Counted from the first letter of the stretch, positions 52,899 to 62,676 are shown. The stretch is 64,000 bases of DNA from Paraburkholderia agricolaris (GCF_009455635.1 NZ_QPER01000001.1:1860001-1924000), one strand, 5' to 3'. Translations and numbers: made by a program. The notes: generated by a model not told the origin, from the letters alone.

Positions 52899-54200
52899 AT
52901 GGCATGGATCGTCGGCGGCATTGCTGCCTCGCACACACCCACGATTGGTTTCGCGTTCGACAAGAACAAGCGCGATGATCCAGTGTGGGCGCCGATCTTT
53001 GAAAATTTCGCGCCGTTGGCGGACTGGCTTGCCGAAAAGAGCCCTGACGTGCTGGTGCTCATCTACAACGATCATGTCACCTCGTTCTTCTTCGACCATT
53101 ACTCGGCCTTTGCTCTGGGCGTGGGGCCCGAGTGGCAGGTGGCGGACGAGGGCGGCGGCGCACGGGACCTGCCGCCAATCAAAGGACATTCGGGGCTGGC
53201 CGCCCACATTGGCAACTCGCTGATGACAGACGAGTTCGACATGTCTTTCTTCCAGAACAAGGCGCTCGATCACGGTTGCTTCTCACCCCTGTCGATGCTT
53301 TGCCCACATACGCCGGAGTGGCCGGTGAAACTTGTGCCGCTGCAGATGGGCGTGCTGCAACTGCCGGTTCCGAGCGCACGGCGCTTTTACAAACTTGGGC
53401 AAGCACTGAGACGTGCAATCGAGAGCTATCCGGAGGATCTCAAAGTGGCGATCGTCGCAACGGGCGGCCTGTCGCACCAGGTGCACGGGGAACGCGCGGG
53501 CTTCAATAACACGGAATGGGATCAGCGTTTTCTCGATCTCTTTGAGCGCGATCCAGAGCAACTGGCTGAGATGACGATTGCCGAGTACGCCGAGCTGGGT
53601 GGATTCGAAGGGGCGGAAGTGGTGATGTGGCTGACGATGCGAGGTGCGTTGCCGTCCAACGTCGTATGCAGGCATCGTAGCTACTACCTGCCGTCAATGG
53701 CAGGTATCGCCACTGCGATCTATGAAGGGGAAGAGAGCGAAACGAAACCTTCCGTCGTGGAGCGGCACCGGCAGCGGATGGCCGTTCAACTCGCCGGCGT
53801 CGAGAAGATCGAGGGCACCTATCCGTTCTCAATCGAAGTTGCCGTTCGCGCATATCGGATCAACGACTACCTTCACCGAATGGTGGAGCCGGCGCATCGC
53901 GAAGCTTTCCTGGCCGATCCGGAAGCCAGCTTTGCGGCCGCGGACCTGTCTGACGAAGAGCGAGACCTGATCCGCCGTCGCGATTGGCGCGGCCTGCTTC
54001 ACTATGGCGTGATCTTCTTCATGCTCGAGAAGCTGGGCGCGGTGACGGGCGTGTCGAACCTTCACATCTACGCCGCGATGCGCGGGGAGACGCTGGAGGC
54101 GTTCCAGCAGACCCGTAATGCGCCCGGCGCGCTCTACTCAGTGGCGGGAAAGACTGCTGGAAAGCTCGACTGGGACAATGCAGAGAAAGGGAAGGGTTGA
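52899..54200 (+). CDS. galA: Gallate dioxygenase
   Basis: This 433-residue protein joins a LigB-type catalytic domain (about 1-280) to a LigA-type helical domain (about 300-410) in one chain, the architecture of gallate dioxygenases GalA/DesB. Iron ligands H12 (AASHTPTIG) and H59 (YNDHVTSFFFDHY) are visible, with a third acidic ligand further on. It cleaves gallate between C4 and C5 to 4-oxalomesaconate using O2. The ATG at 52899 follows TGAGGAGTAG; the open extension upstream is not used. It leads the gallate operon and faces the tandem-HTH LysR. Confidence 0.92.
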   Translation: MAWIVGGIAASHTPTIGFAFDKNKRDDPVWAPIFENFAPLADWLAEKSPDVLVLIYNDHVTSFFFDHYSAFALGVGPEWQVADEGGGARDLPPIKGHSGLAAHIGNSLMTDEFDMSFFQNKALDHGCFSPLSMLCPHTPEWPVKLVPLQMGVLQLPVPSARRFYKLGQALRRAIESYPEDLKVAIVATGGLSHQVHGERAGFNNTEWDQRFLDLFERDPEQLAEMTIAEYAELGGFEGAEVVMWLTMRGALPSNVVCRHRSYYLPSMAGIATAIYEGEESETKPSVVERHRQRMAVQLAGVEKIEGTYPFSIEVAVRAYRINDYLHRMVEPAHREAFLADPEASFAAADLSDEERDLIRRRDWRGLLHYGVIFFMLEKLGAVTGVSNLHIYAAMRGETLEAFQQTRNAPGALYSVAGKTAGKLDWDNAEKGKG

Positions 54201-54327
54201 GAAACCGGTTGACGGCGCGTTACCGCCGCGCCGCTGCATTCGCTGGAAACGTCAGCTCCGTTTGATCAAGTAGACGTACGTTTCGAGGGCAGTACCTCAG
54301 ATATTGGAAAGTTAGCCATTATCGAAT

Positions 54328-54340
54328 TTAGTAAAACTAA
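54328..54340. promoter_or_regulatory. Small palindrome before third porin
   Basis: TTAGT-AAA-ACTAA lies 20 bases before the GTG start of the porin in an AT-rich stretch. It may be an operator or part of the promoter. Confidence 0.35.
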
Positions 54341-54360
54341 TTAAACTGTAAGGAGACGCT

Positions 54361-55458
54361 GTGAAGAACACAAGAAAAATCTCACTGGCATTGCTGGGCG
54401 CTACGTTTGCCGCGACAGGTGCGCATGCCCAGAGCAGCATGACGCTGTTCGGTTTGATCGATACGGGTATTACGTACGTCAGCAATCAAGGGGGCAAGCA
54501 CAACGTCAAGATGGATGATGGCGTGAACGGGCCCAATCTGTGGGGTTTCAAGGGCGCTGAAGATCTGGGTGGAGGCACCAAGGCCATCTTTGAACTGGTA
54601 GACCAGTTTCAGGTGGACAACGGCCAGTTCATGCCGAACTCGAGTCTGTTCAGCCGGACCTCGTTCGTTGGATTGACCAACGACCGGTTCGGGAAGCTGA
54701 CGCTCGGCAACCAGTACGACTTCATGACGGATTCGCTCTATTTCGCCGGCGACGATCCGGCCGAGCTGTCCGGCCACTTCTATGATTTCCGTGCGGGGCC
54801 GTTCCAGAAACTGGCGCTGCCGCAGAATCCCACGGGCGCGTTTGACTGGGACCGTATGGCTGGAGAACGTATTGCGAATTCCGTGAAATACACGTCGCCT
54901 GTTTTCGGTGGTTTTAGTGCAGGCGCGATGTATGGCTTTGGCGGAGTAGCGGGGTCTATCGGCGCAGGCAATTCACAGAGCTTCGCGCTGAATTACGCTG
55001 CGGGGTCATTCGGCGCCAACGCAGCGTTCACCAACATCAAGTACTACACAGCCGGCGCACCCGACGTCAGCGTACGCAACTGGGGCGTGGGTGCGCACTA
55101 TCACTTCGGCTCGTGGATCGCGAATGCGCTTTTCACGACGGTGCACAACTCCGCGAACGGTGCGGCAGTGTACGAAGGCTCGGTCGGCGCGCATTACTTC
55201 ATCACACCCGCACTTAGCGCGGGGGCGTCGTACATGTACATGAAAGGCAACGCGACTGTGGACAACAACCACGCTCACCAGATCGGGGCCAACGTTGACT
55301 ACGCACTGTCCAAGCGGACGAGCGTCTATGTCCTCGGTCTTTATCAGCGTGCCAATTCTGACGCTCAGGCGCAGATCAACGGCTTGAACAGTTCGGATGG
55401 CGCCTCGAGCGATGCCACCCAGGCGATTGCACGCGTGGGCATTCACACCCGCTTCTAA
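54361..55458 (+). CDS. Gram-negative trimeric porin of the gallate cassette
   Basis: This 365-residue porin has a signal peptide (KISLALLGATFAATGAHA, then QSSMTLFGLIDTG). GFKGAEDLGGGTKAIFELV, SLFSRTSFVGLTNDRFGKLT and C-terminal Phe (VGIHTRF) are typical of the family. The start is GTG with a good AAGGAG site nine bases before it. It lies between gallate dioxygenase and the permease, so it probably admits gallate or small gallate esters through the outer membrane. It plays the part of GalP in Pseudomonas gallate clusters, although of another porin family. Confidence 0.92.
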   Translation: MKNTRKISLALLGATFAATGAHAQSSMTLFGLIDTGITYVSNQGGKHNVKMDDGVNGPNLWGFKGAEDLGGGTKAIFELVDQFQVDNGQFMPNSSLFSRTSFVGLTNDRFGKLTLGNQYDFMTDSLYFAGDDPAELSGHFYDFRAGPFQKLALPQNPTGAFDWDRMAGERIANSVKYTSPVFGGFSAGAMYGFGGVAGSIGAGNSQSFALNYAAGSFGANAAFTNIKYYTAGAPDVSVRNWGVGAHYHFGSWIANALFTTVHNSANGAAVYEGSVGAHYFITPALSAGASYMYMKGNATVDNNHAHQIGANVDYALSKRTSVYVLGLYQRANSDAQAQINGLNSSDGASSDATQAIARVGIHTRF

Positions 55459-55533
55459 TCGGTGCGCGATTGCAGAACCGTTCACGATGGGTGCCTCGTG
55501 CCAGACATGCAGGAAGGAGACAGGAGTACAGCA

Positions 55534-56883
55534 ATGACTAGTGGAAAAACAATTGATATCAAAGCCTTTATCGACGCGCGATCCATCTCGCCGTACCAGT
55601 GGCTGCTGGTGGCGCTGTGTTTTCTCGTGGTGACTGCCGATGGCATGGACGTCGCCATCATGGGTTTTGTGGCGCCTTCGATTATTCACGACTGGGGGAT
55701 TTCGCGCCCCGCCTTCGGTCTGGTGATGAGCGCGGCGCCGCTCGGTCTCGTGATCGGCGCGCTAGGGGCCGGACCTGCATCGGACCGTGTCGGCCGTAAG
55801 TGGGTGCTGATTACTTCCGTGTTCCTGTTCGGTGTGTTTACGATTGCGACGGCCTTTACGCAGTCACCGGTGGAAATGGCCGTTCTGCGCTTGCTGACAG
55901 GCATTGGCCTCGGCGCTGCGATGCCTAACTCGACAACGCTGCTGTCGGAGTACGCGCCACAGCGTAAGCGTTCGCTGCTGATCACGATCATGTTCACCGG
56001 CTTCAATCTGGGTTCGGCACTGATCGGTTTTGTTGCCGGCTGGCTGATTCCCGAACATGGCTGGCGCTCGGTGTTGATTTTCGGCGGCGCGCTGCCGTTG
56101 GTGCTGATCCCGTTGCAGGTGTGGCTGTTGCCGGAATCGGCCCGTCTGCTCGCGGTGCGCGGCGCATCGCCCCAGCGTATCGGCGCGGTGTTGGGCCGGG
56201 TGTGCGGCGCGCGTTTTTCCGGCGAAGAGGTTTTCGTTTCCAACGAACCGCCGTTGCCTACACGCAAACCAATCAGTGTGCTCTTTTCGCACGGCTACGG
56301 CTTCATGACGGTGGCGCTTTGGGTGACCTATTTCATGGGCCTGCTTGTCATCTATCTGTTGACGGGCTGGTTGCCGACGCTCATGAAGGATGCCGGACTG
56401 ACGGTCACTGCTGCCGCTAACGTGACGGCGATGTTTCAGATCGGCGGAACGATCGGCGCCATTCTGGTCGGCTGGATGATGGACAAAGTGCGGCCGGCGC
56501 CGGTCATCAGTGCGGCCTATCTGGGCGGCGGCCTGTGCGTGCTTGCGCTGGCGTGGATCGGGGCCTTGTCGTCGTCGCTGGCGCTGCTGGTGTTCGCCGC
56601 GGGCTTCTGCATGAGCGGCGCGCAGACGGGATTGAACGCGTTTGCACCAGGCCGTTATCCGACCGTTGCACGCGCAACCGGTGTCAGCTGGATGCTCGGC
56701 ATGGGCCGCTTCGGTAGCATTTTCGGCTCCGCAATCGGCGGCGCGTTGCTCGGTTTCGGCCTGCAGTTCGGGGTGATTCTCGCGATGTTGGCCGTGCCTG
56801 CGACGCTGGCTGCAGTCGCCATTCTAATGGCCCAACGGGCGAGGGCCGGCGAGCCCGCGCCGCAACCCAATACGGCGCACTGA
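55534..56883 (+). CDS. galT: Aromatic acid MFS permease (AAHS family, GalT-like)
   Basis: This 449-residue 12-TM transporter is of the aromatic acid:H+ symporter family (PcaK/GalT). TM1 contains the family motif VTADGMDVAIMGF, and GPASDRVGRKWVLI and PESARLLAVRG occupy the expected loops. It starts at ATG 55534 after AGGAGTACAGCA. Between the porin and the oxalomesaconate hydratase, it most likely imports gallate across the inner membrane. Confidence 0.9.
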   Translation: MTSGKTIDIKAFIDARSISPYQWLLVALCFLVVTADGMDVAIMGFVAPSIIHDWGISRPAFGLVMSAAPLGLVIGALGAGPASDRVGRKWVLITSVFLFGVFTIATAFTQSPVEMAVLRLLTGIGLGAAMPNSTTLLSEYAPQRKRSLLITIMFTGFNLGSALIGFVAGWLIPEHGWRSVLIFGGALPLVLIPLQVWLLPESARLLAVRGASPQRIGAVLGRVCGARFSGEEVFVSNEPPLPTRKPISVLFSHGYGFMTVALWVTYFMGLLVIYLLTGWLPTLMKDAGLTVTAAANVTAMFQIGGTIGAILVGWMMDKVRPAPVISAAYLGGGLCVLALAWIGALSSSLALLVFAAGFCMSGAQTGLNAFAPGRYPTVARATGVSWMLGMGRFGSIFGSAIGGALLGFGLQFGVILAMLAVPATLAAVAILMAQRARAGEPAPQPNTAH

Positions 56884-56946
56884 CGTAGTAATCGGGCGAT
56901 GCCACACGTGGCATCGCGCCAGCAATCAATTTAGCTGCTTGGAGCA

Positions 56947-57975
56947 ATGATGATCATCGACATCCACGGCCACTACACCACGGCGCCAAAAGCGCTGGAA
57001 GGGTGGCGCAACCGCCAGATCGCAGGCATCAGCAATCCGGCGGAAAGGCCGAAGACATCCGAACTGCGGATCGGCGACGACGAGTTGCGGGAGTCGATTG
57101 AAAGCAATCAATTGCGGCTGATGCGCGAACGCGGTCTCGATCTGACTATCTTCAGCCCGCGTGCGAGTTTCATGGCGCACCACATCGGCGACTTCGAAGT
57201 GTCGAGCACGTGGGCCGCGATCTGTAACGAACTTTGCTTCCGGGTGAGCGAGCTCTTTCCGGACCATTTCATTCCGGCGGCAATGCTTCCGCAAAGCCCG
57301 GGTGTGGATGTCGCCACTTGCATCCCTGAACTGGTCAAGTGTGTCGAGCAGTACGGCAATGTCGCGATCAATCTGAATCCGGACCCGTCGGGTGGCCACT
57401 GGACGAGCCCGCCGTTGTCCGATCGCTACTGGTATCCGATTTACGAAAAGATGGTCGAATACGACATCCCCGCAATGATTCACGTGAGCACGAGTTGCAA
57501 CGCGTGCTTCCATACCACCGGCGCGCACTATCTGAACGCGGATACGACGGCATTCATGCAGTGCCTGACATCGGACCTGTTCCGCGACTTTCCAACCCTG
57601 CGCTTCGTGATCCCGCACGGCGGCGGCGCGGTGCCATATCACTGGGGGCGTTTTCGCGGACTTGCCCAGGAACTCAAGAAGCCGTTGCTGAAGGATCATC
57701 TGCTCAACAACATCTTCTTCGATACCTGCGTGTATCACCAGCCGGGTATCGACCTGCTCACGCGCGTGATTCCGGTGGACAACATTCTGTTTGCCAGCGA
57801 GATGATCGGCGCGGTGCGTGGCATCGATCCCGAGACGGGAAACTATTTCGACGACACAAAGCGCTACATCGAAGCCGCGCACGTCGATGCGGATGAGCGG
57901 TACAGGATTTACGAGGGGAACGCACGACGTGTCTACCCACGTCTGGATGCAGCATTGAAAGCGAAGGGGCGTTGA
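56947..57975 (+). CDS. ligJ: 4-oxalomesaconate hydratase, LigJ type
   Basis: This 342-residue amidohydrolase-superfamily protein matches LigJ in length and motifs. The HxH is in [10 protein letters not shown] (H8, H10), followed by NLNPDPSGG, a His in [25 protein letters not shown], and FASEMIG near the end. LigJ hydrates 4-oxalomesaconate to 4-carboxy-4-hydroxy-2-oxoadipate. The Pseudomonas gallate route uses an unrelated hydratase (GalB), so this cassette mixes a GalA-type first step with a Sphingomonas-type hydratase. The aldolase starts two bases after its stop. Confidence 0.9.
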   Translation: MMIIDIHGHYTTAPKALEGWRNRQIAGISNPAERPKTSELRIGDDELRESIESNQLRLMRERGLDLTIFSPRASFMAHHIGDFEVSSTWAAICNELCFRVSELFPDHFIPAAMLPQSPGVDVATCIPELVKCVEQYGNVAINLNPDPSGGHWTSPPLSDRYWYPIYEKMVEYDIPAMIHVSTSCNACFHTTGAHYLNADTTAFMQCLTSDLFRDFPTLRFVIPHGGGAVPYHWGRFRGLAQELKKPLLKDHLLNNIFFDTCVYHQPGIDLLTRVIPVDNILFASEMIGAVRGIDPETGNYFDDTKRYIEAAHVDADERYRIYEGNARRVYPRLDAALKAKGR

Positions 57976-57977
57976 TC

Positions 57978-58661
57978 ATGGTTGAGCTTGGAGTGGTATA
58001 TCGCAACATTGCGCGAGCGGACGGCGATGTCGCCGCGAAGCTCGGTGCGCTTGGAACGGCCACGGTGCATGAAGCCATGGGCCGCATCGGCCTGATGAAA
58101 CCCTACATGCGGCCGATCTATGTCGGCGCACAGGCCAGCGGCACCGCCGTCACGGTTTTGCTGCAACCCGGGGACAACTGGATGCTGCATGTCGCGGCGG
58201 AACAGATTCAACCCGGAGATATCGTCATTGCCGCGGTAACGACGGATTGCACGGACGGTTACTTCGGCGACCTGCTGGCAACGAGCTTCCAGGCACGCGG
58301 CGCACGAGGGCTGATCATCGACGGTGGTGTGCGCGACGTGCGTGTGCTGACCGACATGAGGTTCCCGGTATGGAGCAAGGCAATTTCAGCCAAAGGAACG
58401 GTCAAGGCAACGCTCGGCTCGGTGAATATCCCTGTGGTATGTGCGGGTGCGCTGGTGAGCCCTGGGGATGTTGTCGTGGCCGACGATGACGGCGTAGTCG
58501 TGGTTCCCGGGGCGTCGGCGCACAGCGTGCTCGAAAAGGGGGCCGCGCGCGAAGCCAATGAAGCGCAGAAGCGGGCGAGGCTGGCGTCCGGGGTGCTGGG
58601 TCTGGACATGTACAACATGCGCGAGCCTTTGCAAAACGCCGGACTGCGTTATGTCGACTAA
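57978..58661 (+). CDS. ligK: 4-carboxy-4-hydroxy-2-oxoadipate aldolase (LigK/GalC, RraA fold)
   Basis: This 227-residue RraA-fold class II aldolase splits 4-carboxy-4-hydroxy-2-oxoadipate into pyruvate and oxaloacetate. [14 protein letters not shown] and the active-site loop [14 protein letters not shown] (R119, D120) are conserved, and PVWSK follows. The ATG at 57978 ([11 protein letters not shown]) is chosen over the in-frame TTG at 57972. It is the last step of the pathway to central metabolites. The ModA-like gene starts within or right behind its 3' end. Confidence 0.92.
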   Translation: MVELGVVYRNIARADGDVAAKLGALGTATVHEAMGRIGLMKPYMRPIYVGAQASGTAVTVLLQPGDNWMLHVAAEQIQPGDIVIAAVTTDCTDGYFGDLLATSFQARGARGLIIDGGVRDVRVLTDMRFPVWSKAISAKGTVKATLGSVNIPVVCAGALVSPGDVVVADDDGVVVVPGASAHSVLEKGAAREANEAQKRARLASGVLGLDMYNMREPLQNAGLRYVD

Positions 58662-58674
58662 AAGGGCCGCAGGC

Positions 58675-59382
58675 ATGGTTATCGAACCCACCATGAGCCC
58701 GACGATCACGGGAATTTCTTCGATGGCTACCCGCAACGTATTGGCCGATCTCGTCAACCAGTACGGGCGCGAAGCACGGCAACGGGTGTCGATCGAATCG
58801 GTCGGTGGCGTCGAGGCGGCTCAGCGCCTTCTGGGTGGCGAGCCGTTCGATATCGTGGTGCTGGCGGCCGATGCGATCGACCGGCTGGTTGCCGCCGGCC
58901 GGGTCGTTGCGGGCAGTCGGGCGGACCTGACCCGCTCGCACGTGGCGATTGCTGTAGCGGCCGGTGCGCCGCGCCCCGACCTTTCTAATGAAGGCGCCGT
59001 TCGGGAAGCCGTTCTCGCTGCGCGCAGCATCGGCTACTCCACGGGGCCGAGCGGTACGCATCTGTTGCGTTTGTTCGAGCGGTGGGGCATTGCCGGGACG
59101 ATTGCGCCGCGCATTGTGCGGGCCCGGCCTGGTGTTCCCGTAGGCTCGCTTGTCTCGAGCGGAGAGGTTGAACTCGGTTTTCAGCAATTAAGTGAGTTGG
59201 CGAGCGAGGCCGGCATCGACGTCGTCGGGACGCTGCCGCCTGATATCGAAGGCGTTACCGTTTTCGCGGCTGCGATTTGTACGGCATCTGAACGAACGGT
59301 GCAGGCGCAGGCACTCATCTCATTCCTCATCTCGCCGCAAACAGCATCAATCAAGCTTGCACATGGTATGGAGCCTGTCTGA
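58675..59382 (+). CDS. ModA-like (type 2 periplasmic-binding fold) protein without signal peptide
   Basis: This 235-residue protein has the PBP2/ModA fold signature: ITGISSMATRNVLADLVNQYG, then FDIVVLAADAIDRLVAAGRV, SIGYSTGPSGTHLLRLFERW, and ELGFQQLSEL. Molybdate-binding ModA proteins have a signal peptide and sit with ModBC. Here neither is found, so it is probably cytoplasmic. The start may be 58675 or 58651, the latter overlapping the aldolase stop (ATGTCGACTAA); both imply translational coupling with the gallate genes. A role as a sensor, as a chaperone or as the missing 4-oxalomesaconate tautomerase are possibilities; the sequence does not decide. Confidence 0.75.
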   Translation: MVIEPTMSPTITGISSMATRNVLADLVNQYGREARQRVSIESVGGVEAAQRLLGGEPFDIVVLAADAIDRLVAAGRVVAGSRADLTRSHVAIAVAAGAPRPDLSNEGAVREAVLAARSIGYSTGPSGTHLLRLFERWGIAGTIAPRIVRARPGVPVGSLVSSGEVELGFQQLSELASEAGIDVVGTLPPDIEGVTVFAAAICTASERTVQAQALISFLISPQTASIKLAHGMEPV

Positions 59383-59628
59383 GGTAGTCCGAAAGTGCAT
59401 GGGGACGATATCAAGCATGTCTCGTCATCTATGTGGCTATAAATTAGATATGCAAAATAAGCAAATTTACTCGCTTTAATTTGGAAAGCGCCGGCGCGAA
59501 AAAAGGAGGTGTAAAAGAATCAAAATAAATAAGGAATATTAATTACTCCGTCATGAAGGTATGCCGTGTGCTCGTGGCAAACAGAGACGGTTTTGATGTC
59601 CGATAGAGAGACAGGTTAGGAGACAAGC
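59383..59628. promoter_or_regulatory. AT-rich leader of the tannase gene
   Basis: The 246 bases are distinctly AT-rich compared with their surroundings (around 59440-59550). They contain an orphan strong ribosome site AAAAAAGGAGGTG at 59498 followed by GTG-TAA. This suggests a separate promoter or a regulatory leader. GGAGACAAGC precedes the tannase ATG. Confidence 0.4.
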
Positions 59629-61401
59629 ATGAAAACTCGGCATTCCATGGGGCTGCTCGCTCGCGTCCGTGAGCGAGCCGGCTCGTTGCTGGCGGTATTC
59701 GCCATCTGCACCACCGCTGTTCTTGCGGCCGCTTGCGGCAGCGGTAGCGGTAGCAGTGGCATCAGTTCCACTCCGGCGACGCTAGCCGCCGTAGCGCCGG
59801 TTATCGATTGTTCGAAGCTGGCCGCGGTGGACATCACCGACATCGGCGGGGCGGGCAGTTCGATTACCTCGGCTACCGTGACCGCGGCCACGGTCAATGG
59901 CGCCACCGTCAACTTCTGCACGGTGAAGGGCACGCTCGCACCGGCGAATACTTTCGAGGTGGCGCTGCCTGTCAGCACCTATACGCAACGCTTCGCGGCA
60001 CTCGGATGCGGCGGTCTGTGCGGCACGTTGAGCGATCCGACCCAGCAAAGCTCGTTCAGTTTCAGCTATACCTGTCCTTTGGTTCAGCAGGGCGGCTTCG
60101 TGACGGCGGCGACCGACATGGGCCACTCGGGCCAGAGTTCCGCGTGGACCACGAATCCGCAGCAGCAGGCCGATTTTGCCTACCGCGGCCAGCACATCAC
60201 GACACTCGCGGCGAAGAAGCTGATTAAGGCCTATTACGGGCAGGCACAGAAGTACTCGTATTTCGTGGGATGTTCGGACGGTGGCCGCGAAGCCCTGATG
60301 GCCGCGCAACGCTACCCGAACGACTACAACGGCATCGTCGCTGGCGCGCCCGCCGCCCACTTCCAGATCCAGAACTCCCTGTATCACGGCTGGAGCGTGA
60401 AATCGAACAGCAGCACCGGCACCAGCACCGGCAATGCCGTGCTCTATGCCGACAAGGTAGCCGTGCTGCACAAAGCGGTGGTTGCCGCTTGCGGCGGTCA
60501 GCTCAACGTGCCTGACGGCTTGCTCACCGATCCGCGCATGTGCAATTTCGACGCGGCATCGATCCAGTGTCCGAACGGTGCGACGAACACCAGCAATTGC
60601 CTGACCGCTGCCGAGGTCTCCACCGCCAGCAAGATCTACGGCGGCCCACTGGATGCCACGACGGGTGAGCGCATGCTGGCCGGTTCGCCGCAACTGGGTT
60701 CGGAAATCAACTGGATCGGTGTCGAAGTGCCGACCACGAACTCGACCGCGGCGCCCGTACCCGTTACAGGTCTTTTCAGTTACTCGATCGTGACCGGCGC
60801 CTACAACCTCATTTTCACGGGGTCGCCGAGCATGCCGAACATCGACACCTTCGGCTATCAGGACGCGAGCTTCTATCCGAACTTCCTGCAGGCAAACCAC
60901 CCTCTCATGGATGCGACCGACCCGGACCTGTCGGCCTTTCAGAAGGCGGGCGGCAAGCTGATCCTGTGGCACGGCTGGGCTGATCAGCACATCTCGCCGC
61001 TCTTCACGATCAACTACTACGAGGCTATGCAGAACACCATGGGCGCGTCGAACGTGGATGCGTTCGCGCGGCTGTACCTCGTGCCGGGCGTGGGCCACTG
61101 CGGCGGCGGTGAGGGCTTCCCCAACATCGACCTGGTGACGAAAATCACAGGCTGGGTCGAGCAGGGCAGCGCACCGAATGCGGTCATGACGTACCAGACC
61201 GATTCGTCGAACGCCGTGACCGCGTCACGCCCGGTGTATCCGTATCCGGCCGTGCCTCAGTACACCGGTACCGGCGACTGGCGCGACGGCGCCAACTATA
61301 CCCAGGGCGCCGCGTTATATAACGCGCCGACGCCTGCCTGGGCGGGTAGTAGCTTCTACACGCCGTACACCGCGACGACGGAGGGCGTCGCGGCCCCCTG
61401 A
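59629..61401 (+). CDS. Tannase/feruloyl esterase family lipoprotein
   Basis: This 590-residue secreted esterase has a lipoprotein signal with lipobox VLAAAC (Cys36) and a Gly/Ser-rich linker. The nucleophile elbow GCSDGG (Cys215, Ser216) and the C-terminal GWADQHISP (Asp) and GVGHCGG (His-Cys) form the tannase-family CS-D-HC arrangement, in which the two Cys form a disulfide next to the triad. It hydrolyses galloyl or feruloyl esters at the cell surface. Behind the gallate genes, a tannase role that releases gallate from tannins is most likely. Confidence 0.9.
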   Translation: MKTRHSMGLLARVRERAGSLLAVFAICTTAVLAAACGSGSGSSGISSTPATLAAVAPVIDCSKLAAVDITDIGGAGSSITSATVTAATVNGATVNFCTVKGTLAPANTFEVALPVSTYTQRFAALGCGGLCGTLSDPTQQSSFSFSYTCPLVQQGGFVTAATDMGHSGQSSAWTTNPQQQADFAYRGQHITTLAAKKLIKAYYGQAQKYSYFVGCSDGGREALMAAQRYPNDYNGIVAGAPAAHFQIQNSLYHGWSVKSNSSTGTSTGNAVLYADKVAVLHKAVVAACGGQLNVPDGLLTDPRMCNFDAASIQCPNGATNTSNCLTAAEVSTASKIYGGPLDATTGERMLAGSPQLGSEINWIGVEVPTTNSTAAPVPVTGLFSYSIVTGAYNLIFTGSPSMPNIDTFGYQDASFYPNFLQANHPLMDATDPDLSAFQKAGGKLILWHGWADQHISPLFTINYYEAMQNTMGASNVDAFARLYLVPGVGHCGGGEGFPNIDLVTKITGWVEQGSAPNAVMTYQTDSSNAVTASRPVYPYPAVPQYTGTGDWRDGANYTQGAALYNAPTPAWAGSSFYTPYTATTEGVAAP

Positions 61402-61425
61402 GCCGTTCGCCGCTCATGGAACTAT

Positions 61426-61447
61426 GGCCGGCTCTGCGGAGCCGGCC
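61426..61447 (+). terminator. Hairpin after the tannase gene
   Basis: GGCCGGCTC and GAGCCGGCC form a perfect 9-bp GC-rich stem with loop TGCG, 25 bases after the stop. The T-run behind it is weak. It probably ends the gallate/tannase transcript. Confidence 0.55.
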
Positions 61448-61610
61448 TATCCGTTTGCGACCAGACGGCATGGAGTGACGTCGGTGAAAAAATCGCTGAC
61501 CGGATTGCTCGGCGAAATGCTCGTCGGGGAGGCGTGATCGACGAGAATGCGCGCGTCGGCACTCTTCCATCCCACGGCTACGTCAAGAGGCACCAGGCTG
61601 ATGGGTGTCG

Positions 61611-62525
61611 CTAACTCGCACTCGTCAAAGCGACGACAAAGTCAAGAAACACTCTTGCCTTGGCCGGCATATGGTGCCTCGATGGATGGTACGCATAGAG
61701 CGGGAACCGCTCGTCCGGCCAGTCGGGGAAGAGGTTGACAAGCTGTCCGTCCCGGATCAGATGCTGGGCTCCGGACAGCAGCATCTGCGCGATGCCAGAG
61801 CCGGCCAGACACGCGTTGAGGAGTGCGCTCGGGTCGTTCACCGTCAGGCGTCCATTCGTTTCGACAACCAGCTTTTTCCGTTTGCGATGAAACTCCCACG
61901 GATACGGCTTGCCGGTTTCCGGGTTGCGGAATTCCAGGCACCTGTGCACGCCGTGCCCCAACTCCTGAGGCTCCGCTGGCCGCCCCCGGCGAGCGAGGTA
62001 CGACGGCGATGCGACCGTGACAACCGCTGTGTCGAGCAACTTTCGCGCGACCAGACTCGACGAACGAGGTTCGCCAAATCGCAAGGCCAGATCGAAGCCG
62101 TCCATGACGAGGTCGCCAAGCTGATCTCTCGCAATGAGCTCGAGTTCAAGTTCGGGATGCAGATCCATAAACTCGTCGAGCTTTGGACCCAGAATGATTC
62201 GCGAAAAAACCGGATCCAGATTGATGCGCAGCTTCCCGCGCACGGTCACGGCGCCGCCCGCTGCGGCTGCGGCCGCTTCTTCCATTCCCCTTAAGTGCGG
62301 CATGACCTGTTCGTAGAACCGTCGCCCCTCTTCAGTGAGGGAAACGGCGCGAGTCGTCCGGTTGAAGAGCCTTATTTTCAGCCGCCTTTCGAGTCGGGCA
62401 ATGGCCCGGCTGACCCCGGGCGGCGACATGCCCATCAAGTCGGCGGCGGCCACGAACGTCCCCGCATCGACGACGGCCGCAAATACGCTGATACCGCTAG
62501 AGAGATTCTCGCTGGACGATCTCAT
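61611..62525 (-). CDS. LysR-type regulator
   Basis: This 304-residue LTTR of the CrgA/DsdC-like group has its HTH in AGTFVAAADLMGMSPPGVSR and its effector domain from about residue 85. The Met at 62525 (MRSSSENLSS) is chosen; ten residues upstream are open. It diverges from the NmrA-like gene over about 150 bases and is likely to control it. Confidence 0.9.
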   Translation of the reverse strand: MRSSSENLSSGISVFAAVVDAGTFVAAADLMGMSPPGVSRAIARLERRLKIRLFNRTTRAVSLTEEGRRFYEQVMPHLRGMEEAAAAAAGGAVTVRGKLRINLDPVFSRIILGPKLDEFMDLHPELELELIARDQLGDLVMDGFDLALRFGEPRSSSLVARKLLDTAVVTVASPSYLARRGRPAEPQELGHGVHRCLEFRNPETGKPYPWEFHRKRKKLVVETNGRLTVNDPSALLNACLAGSGIAQMLLSGAQHLIRDGQLVNLFPDWPDERFPLYAYHPSRHHMPAKARVFLDFVVALTSAS

Positions 62526-62676
62526 AGGCCTTGCACCGTGCGTAAAAAAACACACTATGACGAATTAGTAACTATGAGTCATTTAATAAGTGCTATTCAT
62601 ATCATTTAGTTTCTCCTCGCGTTTACCCACAATGCATCCCGGCAGCACACATTTATCCAGGAAAGGAGAAACTGCA

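Noticed and set aside
58675..59382. ModA-like protein as part of a molybdate ABC transporter
   Set aside because: No signal peptide, no ModB/ModC genes, and it is coupled to gallate genes.
59782..61098. A 438-codon open frame antisense to tannase
   Set aside because: Its composition is His/Arg-rich and low in plausible structure; the tannase frame has a lipobox and catalytic motifs.
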